From contig JACNFI010000087.1 in the NCBI GenBank assembly GCA_014384665.1, forward strand, positions 1 to 5,628: a DNA stretch of 5,628 bases. The letters are read 5' to 3'. Origin of the DNA: Candidatus Cloacimonadota bacterium (GTDB taxonomy: Bacteria > Cloacimonadota > Cloacimonadia > JGIOTU-2). The notes under the pieces are model-generated. The model saw only the letters and a list, made by a program, of their open reading frames with translations, was not told the DNA's origin and ran no database searches. Position 1 is the first letter of the stretch. The number at the start of each line of letters is the position of its first letter. Both the position numbers and the translations under genes were made by a program. This document shows positions 1-5,384 of this stretch, in pieces.

Positions 1-14
1 ACAAAGGACTTTCA

Positions 15-116
15 CCCCGTTAGATATTCACTCTGTTAAATGTTTCTATATCATAGAATAAGAATATCTTACTGGATAAACCTCATTAGATATTACACAT
101 AAATTATCTAACGGGG
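15..116. repeat. inverted repeat with 12-bp perfect arms (ccccgttagata type)
   Basis: The left arm ccccgttagata (15-26) and the right arm tatctaacgggg (105-116) are exact reverse complements, separated by 78 bases of AT-rich sequence. The core ttagatatt recurs inside the element at 86-94. Nearly the same arm sequence closes the two short hairpins at 3655-3712, so this looks like one member of a dispersed palindromic family. It could be a small non-autonomous mobile element or the ends of one. No flanking target duplication was found. Confidence 0.6.
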
Positions 117-127
117 CAAGAAGAAGG

Positions 128-224
128 CACAAAGTTCACCGAGTTATTTTATTATCTTTGCCTGCCATGTTAAATGTTTACTATTTAATAGGGTGTCCTT
201 TGCGCCTACTCTGCGAACTTTGCG
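128..224. repeat. imperfect inverted repeat (caaagttc / gaactttg arms)
   Basis: The arm at 128-143 (cacaaagttcaccgag) matches the reverse complement of the arm at 209-224 at 13 of 16 positions, including an uninterrupted 8-bp core (130-137 with 215-222). The 65-base centre is AT-rich and contains the second copy of the 12-bp direct repeat. It may be a degenerate dispersed repeat. Its function is unknown. Confidence 0.45.
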
Positions 225-244
225 GTTAAATTTTTTGCTCATCA

Positions 245-272
245 TGCCAAAGGCAGATCCGCCTCTGGCGGA
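245..272. repeat. double-hairpin palindromic repeat (TCCGCC/GGCGGA type)
   Basis: Two adjacent perfect hairpins are visible: tgcc-aaa-ggca at 245-255 and tccgcc-tct-ggcgga at 258-272. The second stem recurs in the two other intergenic regions (3535-3542 with 3575-3582, and 5192-5207), which marks it as a REP-like family. No T-run follows, so it is a poor candidate for an intrinsic terminator. Confidence 0.6.
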
Positions 273-332
273 AAAACAAAGACTTTATTTATAATACTAT
301 AAAGAGATTATAAGAGTTAAATTAGATATAAC

Positions 333-361
333 TTGACTTATTTATACTACATTTTTAATAT
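333..361 (+). promoter_or_regulatory. probable sigma-70-type promoter for dinG
   Basis: TTGACT (333-338) matches the -35 consensus at five of six positions. TAATAT (356-361) matches the -10 consensus at four of six. The spacing is the ideal 17 bases. Transcription would start near base 368 and give a leader of about 55 nt. The whole area is AT-rich, so a chance match is possible. A TATACT at 343-348 is an alternative -10 but lacks a good -35. Confidence 0.45.
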
Positions 362-423
362 ATTTTAAAAACCATTAATTTTATAGTTAATTTAAAATAT
401 ATAAATTACTTATAGGCTGTTTT

Positions 424-3291
424 ATGACTGAAGATAATGACCATTATCCTGAATTTACTTTTATCGCTGTTGATGTAGAAACAACAGGATTAGACTCCAA
501 GAAAGATGATATTATTGAGATTGGAGCTGTAAAATTCAAGAATGATGAAGTTGTAGATTCTTTCCAATCATTTATAAATATCGGGAGACCTCTGCCTATA
601 AGTATAAAAACTCTTACACATATTTCTGATGAAGATATCATCAATGCACCTTCACTCAAAATTGTTTTAAACGATTTTCTTAAGTTTCTTGGTAAAGAAA
701 TATTATGTTTTCATAATGCAAAATTTGATATTGACTTCATCAATTCTGCTATGGAAAAATCAGTATTAAAAAGACTCTACAATGATTTTTATGACACATT
801 AGAAATTTCCAGAATTTTTACACCTTATTTGAAATCTCATTCTCTAATAAAATTGTGTGAATTTTTCAACATAAACAGTGAGAGTATGCATCGTGCATTA
901 AGCGATGCTAAAGCAACCGGTGAACTATTCTTGAAATTAACTAAATACATCATTACTAATTTTGAGGTGCTTATAATCAACCAAATAGTTACTCTGTCTT
1001 CATTCGCACATACCTCAAGCATACTTGAAGAATATCTTACTAAAATACGCACATATTTAACCAAGATTTCACTACAACTTATAAAGAAAAAGGCACGCAT
1101 AGAAGATTTTTTTCCGCTACAGAATGTTATTTCAAATATAAAGAAAGATGAACGCCCTTCTGCAATATTCAGTGAAAATGAAATAATAAGAATGTTTGAA
1201 AAAGGGGGACAAATTGCGGAAAATTTCAAACAATATGAATTCCGTCAGGGACAAATTGATATGGCTGCATGGGTTACAGAAGCATATAAAGATGGCAAAA
1301 CACTGATTGTTGAAGCTGGCACAGGTGTTGGTAAATCTTTGTCATATCTAATCCCTTCAATTTTTTTCTCTAAATTTTCTAAGAAAAGGATTATCATTTC
1401 TACAAATACAAAAAATTTACAGGAGCAACTTTTTTATAAGGACATTCCAACAATTCAGAATGTAACTGATTTAACATTTTCTGCTGTCCTTCTTAAAGGT
1501 AGAAGAAACTATCTCTGCTTACGAAAATGGAATCAAGTAATTGGTGATGTCGGAGGGCATTTAACACCGTATGAAACGATGAATCTTCTATATCTGATTG
1601 TTTGGGTAGAGAATACTCATACAGGTGATATTGAAGAGAATTTCTCATTTATTCCATCACGGAGTTCATTATGGTCAAAAATTGCATCAGATGGAACCTC
1701 CTGCTATGGTAGAAAGTGTAGTTTCTTTGACCAGTGTTTTCTGATGAAAATTCGTAAACAAGCAGAAAAATCTCATCTTGTAGTGATTAATCATTCTTTG
1801 TTAATATCTGACGCAGTCACTGAGCATTCTGTGCTTGGAAATTATCTAAATCTTGTGATTGATGAAGCCCATAATCTTCCACAAGTGGCTGCAATACATT
1901 TCGGTTTTTCAATTAATCTTTTGGATATTAGAAATATTACAAAAAAAATTATTACCAAAGGTGAATTTCAATATGGTATAGCAAACAATATTAGAATTGG
2001 AGTAGTAAAAAGCACTTTATCAGATGATAAGAAAAAATTCCTACAATCTAAACTGGATGAGATTGTTACACCAATTGATAATTTTAAAAGTGTTGCTAAA
2101 GATTTTTTTAACCACTTAAATCATCTTGTTATTGATAATGGAAGTTATGGAAAATTACGATTTAAAGACCTCTCACCTTTTACCGCATCAAAAAAATTAG
2201 TTGAAGATATAAACTATCATCTTTCTGAATTATTTAAGCAGATTAACACAATATATAATGAGCTTATTACAATCAGTTCAAATATTTTCCCATTTTATGA
2301 TGAAAACATTGCTGATTTGGAAGGTGTGCTTAATCAGATAGAGGAGTTACAAATTAAATTTCAACATACATTCTCACCAGATTTTGAAAACTTTGCATAC
2401 TGGCTTGAGACAAAAGATAAAGAATTTTATGATGAACGATATCCTCATTGTTCAATAATTTGTGCTCCGATAGAGGTTAATCAGAACTTATATGATTTTT
2501 TCTGGTCTAAATTAGAAAGTGTTATTTTAACATCCGCTACATTAGCTATAAGAGATGAATTTAAATTTTATAAACATCTCACAGGATTGGATAAACTTGA
2601 AGAAAATAAACTTATGGAATATATTGCTTCTTCCCCATTTGATTATTCTAAACAGATGCAGATCTTAATACCTGATTTTCTACCAAATCCCAGAGACACT
2701 TATTTTTCATCCCAGGCTATCTCACTTTTAGAAGAAATATTATCAGTGCATAATCGTGGCACGCTAATACTTTTTACTGCATATAAAGATTTAGACAAAG
2801 CATTTCACAGTCTTTATGAATCTACTTCCATAAATCAAGTAACACTTCTTGCTCAGGGTAAGAGTGGCTCAAGGACAAGCATATTGGATGCCTTTCGTAA
2901 AGAAGAAAATTCTGTGCTACTGGGTACAAAAAGTTTTTGGGAAGGTATTGATGTGCAGGGAAAGTCATTAGAAATCCTTATACTATATCGCTTGCCATTT
3001 CTTGTGCCAACAGAACCATTAGTTGAAGCTTATCTGGATAAATTGAGAAGTGAAGGTAAAAACTCATTTTTACATTATCTGCTTCCGATTTCACTTCTTC
3101 ATTTCAAACAGGGATTCGGGAGACTAATTAGAAATAAGACAGACAAAGGAGTTGTTGTCATTCTTGATAGTAGGATATTTAAGAAAGATTATGGAAAATA
3201 TTTTGTTAAGGTGATGCCAATACAACCACTAAAACTATCTTCTCATATTGAAATAACAGATTATATCACAGGGTGGTTTAAAGAAAAATAA
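424..3291 (+). CDS. dinG: DinG-family ATP-dependent DNA helicase with N-terminal DEDDh 3'-5' exonuclease domain
   Basis: This 955-residue cytoplasmic DNA repair protein combines two enzymes. Residues 12-175 form a DnaQ-like exonuclease with the full DEDDh set: D17 and E19 (VDVET), D102 (HNAKFD), and H156 with D161. After a helical linker, residues 265-950 form an XPD/DinG-type superfamily 2 helicase. The visible motifs are a Q-like motif (YEFRQGQ, 271-277), Walker A (AGTGVGKS, 298-305), DEAH (480-483), SAT (704-706), motif V (SFWEGID, 837-843) and motif VI (QGFGRLIR, 896-903). Cysteines C365, C427, C432 and C438 have the Cx4Cx5C tail of the E. coli DinG iron-sulfur cluster. The length is close to the exonuclease-fused DinG of Firmicutes (about 930 residues). 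The start is the first in-frame ATG; only a weak TAGG (413-416) precedes it. Helicases of this family unwind DNA with 5'-3' polarity and act on R-loops and forks. The gene appears monocistronic. Confidence 0.95.
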   Translation: MTEDNDHYPEFTFIAVDVETTGLDSKKDDIIEIGAVKFKNDEVVDSFQSFINIGRPLPISIKTLTHISDEDIINAPSLKIVLNDFLKFLGKEILCFHNAKFDIDFINSAMEKSVLKRLYNDFYDTLEISRIFTPYLKSHSLIKLCEFFNINSESMHRALSDAKATGELFLKLTKYIITNFEVLIINQIVTLSSFAHTSSILEEYLTKIRTYLTKISLQLIKKKARIEDFFPLQNVISNIKKDERPSAIFSENEIIRMFEKGGQIAENFKQYEFRQGQIDMAAWVTEAYKDGKTLIVEAGTGVGKSLSYLIPSIFFSKFSKKRIIISTNTKNLQEQLFYKDIPTIQNVTDLTFSAVLLKGRRNYLCLRKWNQVIGDVGGHLTPYETMNLLYLIVWVENTHTGDIEENFSFIPSRSSLWSKIASDGTSCYGRKCSFFDQCFLMKIRKQAEKSHLVVINHSLLISDAVTEHSVLGNYLNLVIDEAHNLPQVAAIHFGFSINLLDIRNITKKIITKGEFQYGIANNIRIGVVKSTLSDDKKKFLQSKLDEIVTPIDNFKSVAKDFFNHLNHLVIDNGSYGKLRFKDLSPFTASKKLVEDINYHLSELFKQINTIYNELITISSNIFPFYDENIADLEGVLNQIEELQIKFQHTFSPDFENFAYWLETKDKEFYDERYPHCSIICAPIEVNQNLYDFFWSKLESVILTSATLAIRDEFKFYKHLTGLDKLEENKLMEYIASSPFDYSKQMQILIPDFLPNPRDTYFSSQAISLLEEILSVHNRGTLILFTAYKDLDKAFHSLYESTSINQVTLLAQGKSGSRTSILDAFRKEENSVLLGTKSFWEGIDVQGKSLEILILYRLPFLVPTEPLVEAYLDKLRSEGKNSFLHYLLPISLLHFKQGFGRLIRNKTDKGVVVILDSRIFKKDYGKYFVKVMPIQPLKLSSHIEITDYITGWFKEK

Positions 3292-3405
3292 CTAAAAGTC
3301 CAAAATAACTAAATGACTAAAAGTCCAAAATAACTAAATGACTAAAAGTCCAAAATAACTAAATAACTAAAAGTCCAAAATAACTAAATGACTAAAAGTT
3401 CAAAA
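3291..3405. repeat. 25-bp tandem repeat array abutting the dinG stop codon
   Basis: Four consecutive 25-bp units start at 3291, 3316, 3341 and 3366. They are identical except for one base: the third unit ends aaata instead of aaatg. A fifth partial unit (3391-3405) then decays into related A-rich sequence to about 3460. Each unit begins actaaaagtccaaaata and ends actaaatg, so it carries a shorter internal echo of itself. Stops occur in every frame, so the array is not coding. The first base is the last base of the dinG stop codon, and the sequence just before the stop resembles the inside of the unit. There are no spacers, so it is not a CRISPR. Confidence 0.85.
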
Positions 3406-3489
3406 ATACAAAATAACTAAAAACCTAAAATCCAAAAATTCCTAAAATACGAAATACTTAATTACTGGGGGCATAAAACTGTTTGCATT

Positions 3490-3502
3490 TGTATCCAATA
3501 CA
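3490..3502. repeat. small hairpin
   Basis: A 5-bp perfect stem, tgtat (3490-3494) with ataca (3498-3502), has loop cca. An alternative pairing joins gtatc (3491-3495) with gatac (3504-3508). It is the first of the series of stem-loops that runs to about 3930. Alone it would not be notable. Confidence 0.3.
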
Positions 3503-3523
3503 TGATACTGCGTAAAAGCGGAG

Positions 3524-3594
3524 TGCTGAAACAATCCGCCAGACCCCGACATAGTCGGGGACTCCGTCTCGGAGCTGGCGGAGAACTTTCAGCA
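3524..3594. repeat. branched palindromic element (stem plus two side hairpins)
   Basis: The outer stem is tgctgaaa (3524-3531) with tttcagca (3587-3594), 8 bp. After a small internal loop (3532-3534 and 3583-3586) comes a second stem, tccgccag (3535-3542) with ctggcgga (3575-3582), 8 bp. It encloses two hairpins side by side: ccccgac-ata-gtcgggg (3544-3560) and ctccg-tct-cggag (3562-3574). All stems are perfect and only single bases separate them, giving a compact three-way junction in RNA or a branched cruciform in DNA. It is far more GC-rich than its surroundings. No T-run follows, so it is not a classic terminator. It may be a mobile REP/MITE-type element, and its inner stem is shared with the palindromes at 258-272 and 5192-5207. 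Confidence 0.75.
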
Positions 3595-3596
3595 TA

Positions 3597-3636
3597 TTAT
3601 AATGGGCGAAAAGTTCATTTTCTCACTCCACTATAA
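3597..3636. repeat. long hairpin next to the branched palindrome
   Basis: The strand ttataatgg (3597-3605) pairs with ccactataa (3628-3636) at eight of nine positions. Inside, gaaaa (3608-3612) pairs with ttttc (3618-3622) around loop gttca. The 3' strand of the preceding element (gaactt, 3583-3588) could instead pair with aagttc (3611-3616), so the two structures have alternative folds. Its function is unknown. Confidence 0.5.
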
Positions 3637-3654
3637 TTCTTAAAAATATAGTTT

Positions 3655-3712
3655 ACCCCGTTGGATAAATATCCTACGGGGTTTACCCCGTTGATAATAC
3701 TATCTACGGGGT
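3655..3712. repeat. twin tandem hairpins with accccgt / acggggt arms
   Basis: Two copies of a short palindrome lie 30 bp apart. The first has ccccgt (3656-3661) with acgggg (3676-3681), a T-T mismatch, then ggata with tatcc around a 2-base loop. The second has ccccgt (3686-3691) with acgggg (3706-3711), the same T-T mismatch, then gata with tatc around atac. An a-t pair extends both. The arms are close variants of the 12-bp arms at 15-26 and 105-116. The same T-T mismatch in both copies suggests one duplicated ancestor. They may be REP-like elements. Confidence 0.7.
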
Positions 3713-3752
3713 TTACCTGCCTTATCTTCGTTTATCTGAGGTGGATTAAAAT

Positions 3753-3896
3753 TGTAACACGCTTCTCTGAAGCGTCTGTCAGGAGGAGCTCTGCTCCATA
3801 TTATGAACCCGAGATTCATAATACAGTTAGTCTCGGTCAGGCATCGAGCCTGAACGGAACGGAACAGTCCACGCGGACGCTGGGATCCGTGTTACA
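3753..3896. ncRNA. candidate structured RNA, multi-stem domain with possible pseudoknot (unrecognised)
   Basis: This 144-nt domain is about half G+C (75 of 144 by hand count) inside AT-rich flanks. A closing stem joins tgtaacac (3753-3760) with gtgttaca (3889-3896). Inside, in order, are gcttc-tct-gaagc (3761-3773), ggagc-tct-gctcc (3785-3797), a 9-bp stem tattatgaa/ttcataata (3799-3807 with 3815-3823) with loop cccgaga, a hairpin tcaggc-atcga-gcctga (3837-3853), and gtcc-acgc-ggac (3867-3878). Loop bases ccgaga (3809-3814) can pair with tctcgg (3831-3836), giving an H-type pseudoknot with 1-nt and 7-nt connecting loops. An alternative pairing is agcgtc (3771-3776) with gacgct (3876-3881). 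I matched it to no known RNA class. All pairs are Watson-Crick, so the strand is undecided. It could instead be a DNA palindrome cluster or the end of an IS200/IS605-type element. Confidence 0.5.
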
Positions 3897-3912
3897 GAAT
3901 GAATAGAGTTCC

Positions 3913-3927
3913 CAAGTGCGAAACTTG
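3913..3927. repeat. hairpin downstream of the structured domain
   Basis: A 5-bp perfect stem joins caagt (3913-3917) with acttg (3923-3927) around loop gcgaa. A competing 7-bp pairing joins gaaactt (3920-3926) with aagtttc (3942-3948). Subterminal hairpins of this kind occur at the ends of IS200/IS605-family elements, but the stem is short and that assignment is only a possibility. Confidence 0.35.
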
Positions 3928-4279
3928 AGTAATATAACATGAAGTTTCAGTTAGTTTGCAACTTATGTTTTAACAAAAAAATTAAGTTGTCTTTTAATTA
4001 GTCAACAATCTATACAAAGATATCAAAAACTGAAAAGATTGATTAAATATTAAGAAATTTTTAAGATTTTTAGTTAAAAAGTTTTTGGCTGAATTACCAT
4101 AAATAAAAGGTTTATAGTCATTAGTATTATATTTTCACAAAATTTTTAAAAAAAATAAACTTTTTTCTTGACAAACTATTTTTGAAGAACTTTTTTTGAT
4201 ACTAAATGAGTCAACAAATTTTCATGGTAGTATGTAAGCCCTATAAGAGGGATAAAAACTGTGGAGGTTAAGTAAGTTT
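3928..4279 (+). other. AT-rich leader and promoter region of the TrmB-type regulator gene
   Basis: I see no gene in this 352-base stretch. It is rich in A- and T-tracts (for example around 4053-4090 and 4141-4166), which often curve DNA or act as UP-element-like sequence. A perfect -35 hexamer TTGACA lies at 4168-4173, but the bases at normal spacing are a run of T, so no convincing -10 goes with it; GATACT at 4198-4203 is 24 bases away. The 9-bp sequence agtcaacaa occurs twice, at 4000-4008 and 4209-4217, and could be an operator half-site. A weak 4-bp hairpin (4239-4251) lies shortly before the ribosome binding site. Confidence 0.4.
4263..4267 (+). promoter_or_regulatory. ribosome binding site of the TrmB-type regulator
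   Basis: GGAGG is followed by 12 bases before the ATG at 4280, longer than the usual 5-9. No in-frame ATG, GTG or TTG lies between them, and the protein's helix-turn-helix domain begins right after the ATG, so this start still stands. Confidence 0.6.
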
Positions 4280-5101
4280 ATGAAAGAAAATTTTTCTATT
4301 GAAAACTTAATTAAAATAGGACTAATAGAATCCGAAGCGAAGATTTATCTTAATTTACTTAAAAAAAAGAGTTTCACTGCCTCAGAAATATCAAGACTTT
4401 CAGGAATATCTCGGTCAAAAACTTATGAGATACTAAATCAATTGGTTAAAAAGGGATTATGTATTGAGATATTGGGAGGCGTAAAAAGATATGCATCTGC
4501 AAATCCTAAAACAGCTTTTATTGGACTTCAGCAAAAGATTCAACAAGAATATGAAACTAAAAAAATTCTTATGTCAAATTTATCAGAAACACTTCTACCT
4601 TTATACCTTTCTGAACAAGACTACACAAATCCAATGGATTACATACAAGTAATAAGTGAAAAAAACAGAATAGTTGAAAAAGTAGAATCATTAGAGAGAA
4701 TGGCAACCAATGAAATATTGGCTTTCACAAAAGCACCCTATGCTATGAGTATAAACAAATCAGGTGATGAACAAGAATTTATAAATTTAAAAAGAGGAAT
4801 AAAATGTAAATCAATCTATGAGGTTGATGAAGCAAAAAAACCGGATTTCTTGAAGATGATTGAATTATGCGCCAATTCTGGTGAGGAAGTAAGAGTTACC
4901 TATGAGTTACCACTAAAATTTTTGATATTTGACGGAAAAATAGTAATGATTACATTAAAAGATATTTTAACCTCTAAGACACATTTAACTACACTTGTTG
5001 TTGAGCATTCAGACCTCGCCAGGTTTTTTAAAAATACATTTTACAACTATTGGCAAAAAGCAATGACTCTTGAAGAAATTAAGATTAAAGAGAAAATATA
5101 A
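4280..5101 (+). CDS. TrmB-family winged helix-turn-helix transcriptional regulator
   Basis: This 273-residue cytoplasmic protein has the layout of TrmB-type regulators. Residues 8-75 form a winged helix-turn-helix: a helix with IESEAKIYLNLL, the turn TASEISRLSGIS, recognition helix SRSKTYEILNQL (44-55), then a wing around GGVKRYASANP (66-76). Residues 80-108 are likely a helical dimerisation segment (QQKIQQEYETKK). Residues 118-265 resemble the phospholipase-D-like effector domain, with LKFLIFDGKIVMITLKD (212-228) and the typical end VEHSDLARFFKNTFYNYWQKA (241-261). Members such as archaeal TrmB sense sugars and repress or activate transport genes; the ligand here cannot be told. It is followed, co-directionally, by a secreted protein gene that it might regulate. 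No catalytic HKD motif is visible, as expected for a regulator. Family assignment is firm; the target is unknown. Confidence 0.85.
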   Translation: MKENFSIENLIKIGLIESEAKIYLNLLKKKSFTASEISRLSGISRSKTYEILNQLVKKGLCIEILGGVKRYASANPKTAFIGLQQKIQQEYETKKILMSNLSETLLPLYLSEQDYTNPMDYIQVISEKNRIVEKVESLERMATNEILAFTKAPYAMSINKSGDEQEFINLKRGIKCKSIYEVDEAKKPDFLKMIELCANSGEEVRVTYELPLKFLIFDGKIVMITLKDILTSKTHLTTLVVEHSDLARFFKNTFYNYWQKAMTLEEIKIKEKI

Positions 5102-5102
5102 T

Positions 5103-5149
5103 AAAAAAAGGCTGTCAGCGTAAGACTTCGGCAGGTCAGCTAACAGCCT
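5103..5149. terminator. hairpin after the TrmB-type gene, possible terminator
   Basis: The stem joins aggctgt (5109-5115) with acagcct (5143-5149). After one mismatch, agc (5117-5119) pairs with gct (5139-5141), and at the top gactt (5124-5128) pairs with aggtc (5133-5137) around cggc. Six A residues (5103-5108) lie directly left of it, so a transcript from the - strand would see a hairpin followed by a U-run. On the + strand no U-run follows, so termination of the regulator transcript here would be weak or rely on other factors. No gene was found on the - strand. Confidence 0.5.
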
Positions 5150-5191
5150 AACATGGCACAGTGAAAGAAATAATAATAACGAAATGGATTA

Positions 5192-5207
5192 TCCGCCAGT
5201 TGGCGGA
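5192..5207. repeat. short palindrome of the TCCGCC/GGCGGA family
   Basis: The perfect stem tccgcca-gt-tggcgga has a 2-base centre. The stem core is the same as at 258-272 and in the inner stem of the branched element at 3535-3582. It lies in the leader of the secreted protein gene, between the hairpin at 5109-5149 and the MITE-like element. Confidence 0.6.
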
Positions 5208-5219
5208 CGCTTCGCTATT

Positions 5220-5231
5220 AAACGGAGTAAA
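5220..5231 (+). repeat. left 12-bp direct repeat (likely target-site duplication)
   Basis: The sequence aaacggagtaaa is identical to 5385-5396. It directly abuts the left end of the inverted-repeat element at 5232. Confidence 0.6.
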
Positions 5232-5384
5232 ATGAGATCTGCAAAATACCATTTTCTTGTCATTCCGCACTTGATGCGGAATCCAAAATCCTTTCCCCAC
5301 TTTCGTGAGGACAAGTATTTTAATGGATTCCCGTTTTCACGGGAATGACAGATGAAGGGAAATTCCCTATTTTGCATAACTCAT
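5232..5384. mobile_element. 153-bp MITE-like element with dRS3-like hairpins
   Basis: The ends are inverted repeats: atgagatctgcaaaata (5232-5248) and tattttgcataactcat (5368-5384) match at 14 of 17 positions. Further in, tgtcattcc (5258-5266) is inverted as ggaatgaca (5342-5350). Three hairpins fill the centre: attccgca/tgcggaat (5262-5282), ccccac/gtgagg with one mismatch (5295-5310), and attcccgt/acgggaat (5327-5346). The last has exactly the ATTCCC-N8-GGGAAT form of Neisseria dRS3 repeats. A small hairpin aggga-aat-tccct (5356-5368) lies near the right end. Perfect 12-bp direct repeats flank it on both sides with no gap. There is no transposase, so it would be non-autonomous. The 62-codon open frame on the - strand (5189-5377) merely reads across it and is not a gene. 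Confidence 0.7.

Larger units (their letters stand above)
1..423. other. gene-free repeat-rich region upstream of dinG
   Basis: I see no credible coding region here on either strand. The left two thirds are a patchwork of short repeats. A perfect 12-bp direct repeat, tgttaaatgttt, occurs at 34-45 and 168-179, and each copy is followed by ctat either directly or after one base. An 8-bp inverted pair joins caaaggac at 2-9 with gtcctttg at 195-202. Larger inverted pairs and two small hairpins are listed separately. The last 120 bases are very AT-rich and hold the likely dinG promoter. The gene to the left lies outside the window. Confidence 0.7.

Noticed and set aside
444..1229. open frames of 71 and 130 codons on the - strand inside dinG
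   Set aside because: They lie antisense to the conserved exonuclease domain and linker and show no recognisable domain or start signal.
3291..3460. CRISPR array
   Set aside because: The 25-bp units are directly adjacent with no spacers and lack a palindromic core, so this is a simple tandem repeat.
3524..3594. intrinsic terminator of dinG
   Set aside because: The structure is branched and lies more than 230 bases after the stop codon, and no T-run follows it on either strand.
3661..3906. 81-codon open frame on the + strand starting with TTG
   Set aside because: It starts inside the first twin hairpin, has no ribosome binding site, and its sequence is set by palindromes and the structured domain. 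It is not called as a gene, although its tail is discussed as a possible tnpB remnant.
4168..4203. complete sigma-70 promoter for the TrmB-type gene
   Set aside because: TTGACA is perfect, but the bases at 16-18 spacing are a T-run and the nearest -10-like hexamer is 24 bases away. It is mentioned only as part of the leader.
4219..4279. riboswitch in the leader of the TrmB-type gene
   Set aside because: Only a 4-bp hairpin (4239-4251) is present, and no conserved aptamer motif was recognised.
5189..5377. 62-codon open frame on the - strand (contains HSRENGNP and GFRIKCGMT)
   Set aside because: These peptides are translations of the inverted arms of the MITE/dRS3-like repeat, a well-known source of false small proteins.
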